Positions 44,580 through 50,573 of a DNA stretch of 50,573 nucleotides are shown piece by piece (position 1 is the first letter of the stretch; each line of letters starts with the position of its first letter). Made by a program: the position numbers and the translations under genes. The notes under the pieces were generated by a model, which saw only the letters and a program-made list of their open reading frames with translations, searched no databases and was not told where the DNA came from. The stretch comes from Bacteroidota bacterium (lineage in GTDB: Bacteria > Bacteroidota > Bacteroidia > Chitinophagales > Chitinophagaceae): contig JAPLEJ010000048.1 of assembly GCA_026391435.1 (NCBI GenBank), positions 1 to 50,573 on the forward strand, read 5' to 3'.

Positions 44580-44981
44580 ATGGCCATTAACAAAAATCAC
44601 GAGTTTGAAGATTTAGACAATATCAAATGTGCAATTGTTGAAAAAAATGCAAGTGCGGATCGTGTGCAATTTTTAAAAAATTTACTTGAGTTAAATCAAT
44701 ACCAAGTGGTGGTGGTAGATAGCCCTGCACCTAAAGCAGCTCCTGTGGCAGCTGCCCCAATTGTTGAAGGTGTCGAAGCAACACCGACCCCTATGCCTGA
44801 GCCTGCTGCTACTCCCACAACTTTCACAGTAGGTGTGACCAACTTAACTTTTAACGCAACCAACGCTATTTTTGGTCGATGCTTGAAAACTAAGGAAGGC
44901 TCCATTGTTTCCTTAGCCTATTGGCAACAAAAGGAAACTCTTTCTAATGATGAGTTACCTTATTTTGAGAATGTGCATTAA
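44580..44981 (+). CDS. Unknown protein encoded at the end of the nuo operon
   Basis: A 133-aa cytoplasmic-looking protein without signal peptide or membrane segment. The N-terminal part (1-46) looks like a small alpha/beta domain ending in YQVVVVDS. A 30-residue Ala/Pro/Thr linker (about 48-80) leads to a C-terminal part (81-133) with VGVTNLTFNATNAIFGRCLKT and SLAYWQQKE, ending NDELPYFENVH. I do not recognise a named domain; there is a faint memory of similar short Chitinophagaceae proteins, not verified. It starts 10 bases after nuoN, so it is almost certainly cotranscribed with complex I. The stop codon overlaps a 16-bp palindrome (44978-44993) at the convergent junction. Confidence 0.72.
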   Translation: MAINKNHEFEDLDNIKCAIVEKNASADRVQFLKNLLELNQYQVVVVDSPAPKAAPVAAAPIVEGVEATPTPMPEPAATPTTFTVGVTNLTFNATNAIFGRCLKTKEGSIVSLAYWQQKETLSNDELPYFENVH

Positions 44982-44998
44982 AATCGATTTTAATAAAA

Positions 44999-47485
44999 TT
45001 ACTTTTTTGGTTGAAGTTGTTTATGGATATCATCTAGCTTACTGATATAGATGCTTCGACCATGCGTGCCTAATACGATTTCATTTTCTCTAGCTTGTAT
45101 TACAATATCATGAATAGGAACTGAATTAGGTAGACCCTTATTCCATAACATGGAACTTGCACCTCCATCGATACTTACATATAAGCCAGCATCTGTTCCA
45201 ACATATAAAACCTGACTTGAACTATTATCCTCAGTGATGACATTCACCGCTTCCAATGGTAAGTCTTTCATGATTTGTTTCCAAGTAGTACCATAGTCCT
45301 CACTCACAAATACGTATGCATTAAAGTGATCATTACGATATCCATTTAATGTGGCATAAACCCTTGATTCACTAAAAGCACTTGCAACAACGCGACTCAC
45401 ATATAAACCTTTAGGAAGTTTTTGATTAACTATGGTAAAATTATAGCCGCCATCCTTGGATACTTGAATATTACCATCATCTGTTCCAACATAAATCAAA
45501 CCAAAGTGCAAAGGACTTTCGCTCATAGTGGTTAAAGTTCCAAAAGGAACATCCCCTTGTGATGGATTGGTGGTTAAGTCGGCAGTCAATGCGACTAAAC
45601 TATCTCCTTTATTCATAGAACGATGAAATTTATTACTTCCATAATAAAAAACATCTTGGTTATGCCTGCTTAATAAAATGGGCGTTTGCCAATTATATCT
45701 TAAAGCCGCTTCACCTAAATCTCTTGAAGGACGAATTGATTTTCTTTCTTTGGTTTGTAAATTTTGTCTGGAATAAACGCCAAATTGAGAGCCACTATAC
45801 ACTGTCTTATTATCTCTCCAATCCACTTGCACTTGCATTCCATCTCCTCCGTTAATCATAGTGTAAGGGTTTTGGCCGCCATCATACCAATCATAATTTT
45901 CCTTTGTGGTACTTGCCCCTAACCAAGTGCCATTATCTTGTAATCCACCATACACATTATAAGGTTTAGCCATATCGACTGCGATATTATAAAATTGTCC
46001 TACTGCAGGCGTATTGGCTTTAAACCAATGTTCTCCATTATCATAAGAAATATTACAACCTCCGTCATTACCAATAATCATATGACCATCTTTACTTCCA
46101 TTCATCCAAGCATAATGAAAATCAGAATGTACATTTTCCTTACCTATTTCCTTAAATGTCTTGCCGCCATCTGTACTTAATAAAATGCCTACCCCAGTAA
46201 TCACCACTTTATTTGAATTGGTTGGACTAATAAATACTTTACCAAAATAATATCCATAAGTACTATATAAATTAATTGGCTTGTCATGTGTTTTTTTCCA
46301 CGAAGCGCCACCATCCTCACTGCGATATAATTCAGCACCAATGATAGGTGTTTCAAATAAAGCCGTATTGGCATCATATAAATAATCCCAAATACAAGAA
46401 GCAGTTAACTTACCTGATTTGACATCTTCTTTAATTCCAGTAGCGGTATATTTTGTAGGTAGTCCATTACGAGGAGATTTAATAAATGCAGATAACTTAC
46501 GATCATCTAGTGCAAGAAATTGATCTGTATTCAAATTCTTAAAATCCTGTAGGACATACCTTGAAGTATCTGTACTTTTTTTGATAGCAGTATCTGCTTG
46601 ATGAAAGTTATTATCTACAATGGCATAAACAATAGATGGATTTTCTGGGAATACGGCTAACCCAATACGACCTACTCCTTCCCCATTAGGGAAACCAGAA
46701 CTTGCTGTTGAAATTAAAGTCCAACTATCTCCCCCATTGGTACTTTTATAAATACCACTGGTTTTACCTGCTTCAACAAAATTGGAAGCAGACCTGGTTT
46801 TATACCACATGGCAGCATACAAAGTAGTTGTATTTTTTGCATCTATATCAATGTCTACTCCACCTGTATTGGCATCAATATATAAAGTATGTTTCCAAGT
46901 TTTGCCACCATCTATCGTTTTATAGATACCCCTATCTTTATTTTCAGAATAAAGATGACCTAAGGCAGCAACCCAAGCGGTATTAGGATCATTAGGTGAT
47001 AATAAAATTTTGCCGATATGATGACTTTCGGGCAATCCTAAATAGTCCCATGTTTTTCCATTATTGTCTGATTTGAAAACCCCAATACCTGCATAGGAAG
47101 AACGACTACTATTTACTTCGCCTGTACCCACCCAGATGATTCTATTTTTCCAATTCACGGCAATATCACCAACTATTAAAGATGTAGTGGAATCAAAAAT
47201 GGGTATAAAACTTTGACCATTATTTACGGTATGCCAAACACCTCCAGAAGCATAAGCCACATAAAATTCGGTCGGTTCGGTAGGATTTACTTCGATATCT
47301 ACTACACGGCCACTCATAATAGATGGACCGATATTGCGAAAGGCCGAAGTATTTATGGTTGAATTGGCCTTAAGTAGTAATTTTTGATCATTACTTTTTA
47401 ATCTATCGGCACCTAGCGTAGGTTTTATTTGCGAATAGGATACCATCGTAAATAATAAAAAAATAGATAGTGTTATTGATTTCAT
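44999..47485 (-). CDS. Secreted BNR-repeat (sortilin/VPS10-like) beta-propeller protein
   Basis: An 828-aa exported protein with a signal peptide (about 1-18, ending SYSQ). It is made of repeated beta-propeller blades with Asp-box-like motifs such as SDNNGKTWDYLG, KTIDGGKTWKHT, KSTNGGDSWTLI, RSEDGGASWKKT, STDGGKTFKEIG, SEDYGTTWKQIM and SIDGGASSMLW. Genomes label relatives as glycosyl hydrolase or sialidase-like, but there are no visible sialidase catalytic residues, and many seem to be binding or scaffold proteins. It ends soon after VLGTHGRSIYISKLDDI, where many relatives carry a further C-terminal domain, so it appears to be the short form. It is convergent with the nuo operon. Confidence 0.85.
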   Translation of the reverse strand: MKSITLSIFLLFTMVSYSQIKPTLGADRLKSNDQKLLLKANSTINTSAFRNIGPSIMSGRVVDIEVNPTEPTEFYVAYASGGVWHTVNNGQSFIPIFDSTTSLIVGDIAVNWKNRIIWVGTGEVNSSRSSYAGIGVFKSDNNGKTWDYLGLPESHHIGKILLSPNDPNTAWVAALGHLYSENKDRGIYKTIDGGKTWKHTLYIDANTGGVDIDIDAKNTTTLYAAMWYKTRSASNFVEAGKTSGIYKSTNGGDSWTLISTASSGFPNGEGVGRIGLAVFPENPSIVYAIVDNNFHQADTAIKKSTDTSRYVLQDFKNLNTDQFLALDDRKLSAFIKSPRNGLPTKYTATGIKEDVKSGKLTASCIWDYLYDANTALFETPIIGAELYRSEDGGASWKKTHDKPINLYSTYGYYFGKVFISPTNSNKVVITGVGILLSTDGGKTFKEIGKENVHSDFHYAWMNGSKDGHMIIGNDGGCNISYDNGEHWFKANTPAVGQFYNIAVDMAKPYNVYGGLQDNGTWLGASTTKENYDWYDGGQNPYTMINGGDGMQVQVDWRDNKTVYSGSQFGVYSRQNLQTKERKSIRPSRDLGEAALRYNWQTPILLSRHNQDVFYYGSNKFHRSMNKGDSLVALTADLTTNPSQGDVPFGTLTTMSESPLHFGLIYVGTDDGNIQVSKDGGYNFTIVNQKLPKGLYVSRVVASAFSESRVYATLNGYRNDHFNAYVFVSEDYGTTWKQIMKDLPLEAVNVITEDNSSSQVLYVGTDAGLYVSIDGGASSMLWNKGLPNSVPIHDIVIQARENEIVLGTHGRSIYISKLDDIHKQLQPKK

Positions 47486-47560
47486 GTGTTTTGAATTATT
47501 AAATAAATATAAGTACTTTTTAAAAGCCTTAAGGCTGTTTTTTGATGGATGTTTTAATAT

Positions 47561-47593
47561 AAAAAATGCTTTGCGAAAATATCACAAAGCATT
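47561..47593 (-). terminator. Terminator of the 53-aa gene
   Basis: AATGCTTTG (47565-47573) pairs with CAAAGCATT (47585-47593) around an 11-nt loop. On the minus strand the stem is followed by a run of T (47561-47566 as A on the plus strand). It lies 47 bases after the stop of the small basic protein gene. Confidence 0.7.
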
Positions 47594-47640
47594 GATTATC
47601 AATTTATTGAAAATAAATCGAATGCTGAAAGGTCTAAAAA

Positions 47641-47802
47641 TCAACTTCCTCTTGAACCACCTGTTTTAATAGGTTTCTTGGTTGTACCTGTTGATTTTGT
47701 ACTCGCTTTAGCGATAAATTTAGAACTTCCACCTTGTACTGTTGCTTTAGTAGTATTAGTTGAATTCTTAGCTGCGATTTTTTTATTAATAGCAAATCCC
47801 AT
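47641..47802 (-). CDS. Small lysine-rich basic protein without acidic residues
   Basis: A 53-aa reading frame beginning with ATG at 47802 (MGFAINKKIAAKN) and ending at TGA 47641-47643 (TGGSRGS). It contains ten Lys and one Arg but no Asp or Glu, and many Thr, Ser and Gly; no Cys, Trp, Tyr, His or Leu. The predicted charge is about +11. The composition and low complexity suggest a disordered nucleic-acid- or ribosome-binding peptide; that is an inference. A minus-strand intrinsic terminator follows. A longer 84-codon frame in another phase covers the same DNA but has an unnatural composition. No recognised family. Confidence 0.65.
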   Translation of the reverse strand: MGFAINKKIAAKNSTNTTKATVQGGSSKFIAKASTKSTGTTKKPIKTGGSRGS

Positions 47803-47851
47803 AGTAATTGTTTTAGGGTATAAATATAATTAAAAAAAAATACAATAAACA

Positions 47852-47859
47852 TATCTTTG
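47852..47859 (+). promoter_or_regulatory. -7 box of pabB-pabC
   Basis: TATCTTTG matches TAnnTTTG. Its last three bases are a TTG in frame with pabB, so that TTG cannot be the start; the GTG at 47878 fits a transcript starting near 47866. Confidence 0.6.
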
Positions 47860-47877
47860 GGAAAATTATTTAAAGAA

Positions 47878-48837
47878 GTGGAAAACATTAAATCAAAATT
47901 AAACCAATGGGGAAAGGAACATATTCCATTTGTTTTTTTAATTGATTTTGAATGTAAAAAACCTTTATGCTGGACTTGGGAAGAAGCCGCAACTCAATTC
48001 ACATTTAATTTTGATGGAATCACAAACCAACAAAAACATTCCATTCAAAAAAGTGAGACCCCAATTCATTTTGAAAAAATACCCATCTCTTTTGAACAGT
48101 ATAAAAATAAATTTGATCAAGTTAAAAAAGAAATTAGTTTAGGAAATAGTTTTTTGATTAACTTAACTACTGCTACTAAAATTGAAACAAATTATACATT
48201 GGACCAAATATATAGTAATGCCAATGCTAAATATACCTGTTGTCTTAAAAATGAGTTTGTTTGTTTCTCACCTGAAACCTTTATAAAAATAAAGGAAAAT
48301 AAAATTTACTCCTACCCTATGAAGGGTACTATTCACGCTGGTATTCCAAATGCAAAAAATATTATATTAAATGACCAAAAGGAATTTGCAGAACACGCAA
48401 CTATGGTCGATCTTATTCGTAATGATTTAAGTAAAGTATCTAATAATGTGAAGGTGAATCAATTTAGGTATTATGAAGAAATAAAAACAAATAATGGCAA
48501 CCTAGGTCAGGTAAGTTCTGAGATAGTGGGAGAATTACCTCATTTATTCAATGAAAAAATTGGAGATATCCTATTTGATTTAATACCCGCAGGTTCCATT
48601 TCGGGCGCACCAAAACAAAAGACATTGGAAATTATATCCAAAGTGGAGAAGGAAGATCGCGGATATTATACTGGAATCGCTGGCTATTTTGACGGAAAGA
48701 ATTTAGACAGCACTGTATTAATAAGGTATCTTCAAAATGACAAAACCTATCGAAGTGGTGGTGGTATTACTTTTAATAGTGATGCAAGGAATGAATATAA
48801 CGAAATGATTGAAAAAGTATATGTACCCTTTTTTTGA
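47878..48837 (+). CDS. pabB: Aminodeoxychorismate synthase component I
   Basis: A 319-aa chorismate-binding enzyme that aminates chorismate to 4-amino-4-deoxychorismate for folate synthesis. The chorismate-binding core is complete: SYPMKGTIHAG with the catalytic-region Lys, HATMVDLIRNDLSKV, LIPAGSISGAPKQKTLEII, and YYTGIAGYFDG, then the C-terminal SGGGITFNSDARNEYNEMIEK. The N-terminal half of longer PabB proteins is reduced, which is normal for the short Bacteroidota form. The GTG at 47878 (MENIKSKL) is chosen because the only earlier candidate, a TTG, lies inside the promoter box. Its end overlaps pabC by 17 bases. Confidence 0.92.
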   Translation: MENIKSKLNQWGKEHIPFVFLIDFECKKPLCWTWEEAATQFTFNFDGITNQQKHSIQKSETPIHFEKIPISFEQYKNKFDQVKKEISLGNSFLINLTTATKIETNYTLDQIYSNANAKYTCCLKNEFVCFSPETFIKIKENKIYSYPMKGTIHAGIPNAKNIILNDQKEFAEHATMVDLIRNDLSKVSNNVKVNQFRYYEEIKTNNGNLGQVSSEIVGELPHLFNEKIGDILFDLIPAGSISGAPKQKTLEIISKVEKEDRGYYTGIAGYFDGKNLDSTVLIRYLQNDKTYRSGGGITFNSDARNEYNEMIEKVYVPFF

Positions 48838-49423
48838 AACCATACGATATCAAAATGGGCTACTTCAAAATGTACCCTACCATCAAACTCGAGTCAATCG
48901 AACTTTAAAGGCATTTGAAAAAAATATATCCATCTTGATTAATGAAATTCCATTGGAATTTGATTTTAAAATGGATGAAATATATAAAATAAGAATGCTT
49001 TATAATATAGAAGGAAATTATAAAGTAGAATATGAATTATATAAATTAAAAAAAGTCAACTCGGTAGCCATCTCTGCAATAAATCAAGAAGAATACTCCT
49101 TTAAATATACCAATCGAAATTGGCTTAATCAAGCTTTAGACAAGGCAGGTACGGACGAAATAATCATAGTCAAAGAAGAAATTATTAAGGATGGTAATTA
49201 TGCTAATTTGGTTTTTTTTAATGGTACGGAATGGCATACCCCAAAAAATCCACTCCTATTAGGCACCCATCGAGCGAGACTCATTGAGGAGCATAAAATA
49301 ATTGAAAAAGAAATTAAAATAAAGGAGCTAGCCCACTATGAAAAAGTAAAGTTCATAAATGCAATGATGCTTTGGGATGAATCACCCGAGATGGCAATAA
49401 CCGATATTGTTATAAAAAATTAG
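48821..49423 (+). CDS. pabC: Aminodeoxychorismate lyase-like class IV aminotransferase
   Basis: A 200-aa PLP enzyme of the class IV aminotransferase fold, expected to release pyruvate from aminodeoxychorismate to give p-aminobenzoate. It starts MYPFFETIRYQNG, the family N-terminus, so the ATG at 48821 is chosen; it overlaps pabB by 17 bases. Recognisable parts are NVPYHQTRVNRT, the segment FKYTNRNWLNQAL with the probable PLP lysine, GNYANLVFFNG and PLLLGTHRARLIEE. It is shorter than E. coli PabC (269 aa), with a compact first domain. The functional assignment rests on the tight linkage to pabB. Confidence 0.85.
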   Translation: MYPFFETIRYQNGLLQNVPYHQTRVNRTLKAFEKNISILINEIPLEFDFKMDEIYKIRMLYNIEGNYKVEYELYKLKKVNSVAISAINQEEYSFKYTNRNWLNQALDKAGTDEIIIVKEEIIKDGNYANLVFFNGTEWHTPKNPLLLGTHRARLIEEHKIIEKEIKIKELAHYEKVKFINAMMLWDESPEMAITDIVIKN

Positions 49424-49441
49424 AGCAAGGAGTCTGCTACA

Positions 49442-50573
49442 CTAAACCCTAAGTAAGCCTACTTTATGCATGGTAGTGATCGGCTTATTGTCCCAAAAAA
49501 GTTCAAAATCAAGTAGTCCTGCATCAAGGTAGGATTTCTTGATTTCTGCAAAACTAAGTCCATTGGTTTTGTCAATACTTAATTGGGGTAATAGTGACAT
49601 TAACCAATTCCCTTTGGCAGCATTTATATTAATAGTTACGCTATTGGTGTTTGTTTGGAATTCCATTGACATCTCCTCCCATTTAGTTCCTTTTTTTGAA
49701 CGCTGCAGTAGTGAAGTCAAAGGTAAAACCCCCAACCAAATAGTTTTATAATTTTGAGAATCATTTAATTCTGGTTCATTGATTGCCTTTTGTATATAAT
49801 GCGGGGTAATGGTTGTGTTAGGCACTTTAAAATCAAACCATTTTTGTAATGGGTAATCAAAACAAGCCCCGTGCATATAATTTAATAATGCTTTTTTTAA
49901 TCCATACCCAAAAGTAGCATGATCTGCCCCAGTAGGATCGATATGCGCGATATCATTATTGGCAAATGTTCCAATTTCATCTGAAACTTTTTTGACTAAA
50001 TATTTATCAGGGTCTAAACCCACAGGACTATGCGCTGTCATCGTAAACAAATGCCAGAAGGCTGATTGTAATACTCCCGTCTCAAATAGTTGCCTTACCA
50101 TTTCTAAGGAATCAATGGTTTCCTGAATGGTTTGAGTAGGAAAACCATACATCAAATAAGCATGAACCATAATGCCTGCGTCAGAAAAATGCTTACTCAC
50201 TTTAGCCACTTGCGCAACTGTAATGCCTTTTTGCATGAGCTCCAATAGTCGATCAGACGCTACTTCAAGGCCCCCACTTACCGCTATACAACCCGAAGAT
50301 TTTAATAATAGACAAATATCTTGTGTGAAACTTTTTTCAAAACGCACATTAGCCCACCAGCTTACAATTAACTTTCGCTTTATGATTTCAATAGCCACTG
50401 CTTTCATCATGGAAGGAGGTGCTGCTTCATCAACAAAATGAAAACCATTTTGTCCGGTCTTTGTAATTAATTCTTCCATTCTATCTACTAATAAACTTGC
50501 AGATATAGGTTCATAATTTTTAATATAATCCAATGAAATATCACAAAAAGTACATTTGCCCCAATAACATCCA
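49442..50573 (-). CDS. Radical SAM protein, 5' end beyond the window
   Basis: The C-terminal part (at least 376 residues) of a radical SAM enzyme, transcribed toward the left and cut by the window edge. Its first visible codons (50531-50572) read GCYWGKCTFCDISL: three cysteines in a CxxxxCxxC arrangement that should bind the [4Fe-4S] cluster. Downstream come the TIM-barrel strands: FHFVDEAAPP, WWANVRFEKSF, CIAVSGGLEVASDRLLELMQKG and AYLMYGFPTQTIQET. The pattern resembles B12-binding-domain radical SAM proteins, whose cobalamin domain would be upstream, outside the window. The substrate is unknown. It converges with pabC, with an 18-base gap and no clear terminator. Confidence 0.85.
   Translation of the reverse strand, partial: GCYWGKCTFCDISLDYIKNYEPISASLLVDRMEELITKTGQNGFHFVDEAAPPSMMKAVAIEIIKRKLIVSWWANVRFEKSFTQDICLLLKSSGCIAVSGGLEVASDRLLELMQKGITVAQVAKVSKHFSDAGIMVHAYLMYGFPTQTIQETIDSLEMVRQLFETGVLQSAFWHLFTMTAHSPVGLDPDKYLVKKVSDEIGTFANNDIAHIDPTGADHATFGYGLKKALLNYMHGACFDYPLQKWFDFKVPNTTITPHYIQKAINEPELNDSQNYKTIWLGVLPLTSLLQRSKKGTKWEEMSMEFQTNTNSVTININAAKGNWLMSLLPQLSIDKTNGLSFAEIKKSYLDAGLLDFELFWDNKPITTMHKVGLLRV

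Noticed and set aside
47525..47536. The palindrome AGCCTTAAGGCT upstream of the BNR gene
   Set aside because: As a hairpin it has only four base pairs with a four-base loop, and no gene ends there in the orientation that would need a terminator.
47634..47888. An 84-codon minus-strand frame over the small basic gene
   Set aside because: It reads Gln/Leu-rich nonsense in another phase and starts across the pabB promoter; the 53-codon frame has a more natural composition and its own terminator.
1..50573. CRISPR arrays, insertion sequences, prophage genes, tRNA and rRNA genes
   Set aside because: No regularly spaced repeats, transposase, integrase or phage proteins, and no cloverleaf or rRNA sequence could be seen on reading both strands.

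Overview
The window is about 50.6 kb of AT-rich DNA (roughly 36-37% G+C by eye) from a member of the Bacteroidota, most likely a Chitinophagaceae-type organism. The evidence is a SusC/SusD/DUF1735 outer-membrane cluster, a fused alpha/beta E1 2-oxoacid dehydrogenase, DUF1573 proteins, long (about 1100 aa) SecA, and start sites without clear Shine-Dalgarno sequences. Promoters carry the Bacteroidota -7 box TAnnTTTG, seen again and again upstream of genes. No rRNA, tRNA, CRISPR array, insertion sequence or prophage was seen.

Layout. 1-290: a terminator, a cluster of REP-like hairpins and the promoter/operator of a HigB-HigA toxin-antitoxin pair (291-874), then an SRAP/YedK DNA-repair protein. 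1741-11558 (minus strand): secA-deoC-M20 amidohydrolase, and maeB (malic enzyme)-mlaE-like permease-beta-CASP metallo-beta-lactamase. 11810-16981 (plus): atpG-scpB, lysA-mlaF-like ATPase-thioredoxin-like protein, then mdh. 17045-21281 (minus): a four-gene run of DAACS symporter, DedA protein, MFS transporter and GT9 glycosyltransferase. 21426-24023 (plus): amino-acid permease, YebC and a small unknown protein. 24025-26403 (minus): fused E1. 26518-27334: two DUF1573 proteins, followed by a possible small RNA (about 27525-27601). 27622-34177 (minus): a secreted protein of unknown role and the susC-susD-DUF1735 operon.

34733-44981 (plus): a compact complex I operon, nuoA-B-C-D-H-I-J-K-L-M-N, with no nuoE, nuoF or nuoG, ending in an unrecognised 133-aa gene. 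44999-47485 (minus): a secreted BNR-repeat protein. 47641-47802 (minus): a 53-aa, lysine-rich protein without any acidic residue, easily missed by ORF calling. 47878-49423: pabB-pabC of folate synthesis. 49442 to the window end (minus): a radical SAM protein cut by the window edge, with its iron-sulfur cysteines just inside.

Most of the window is ordinary core metabolism: malate handling (maeB, mdh), respiration (nuo, atpG), protein export (secA), lysine and folate synthesis, and nutrient uptake. The points most worth a second look are the 11-subunit complex I lacking the NADH-input module together with its unknown tail gene, the four regularly spaced half-sites in the higBA promoter, the promoter-terminator unit at 27512-27601, the acid-free 53-aa protein, and the separation of the mlaE-like and mlaF-like genes. 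No clearly new defence or mobile system was found.
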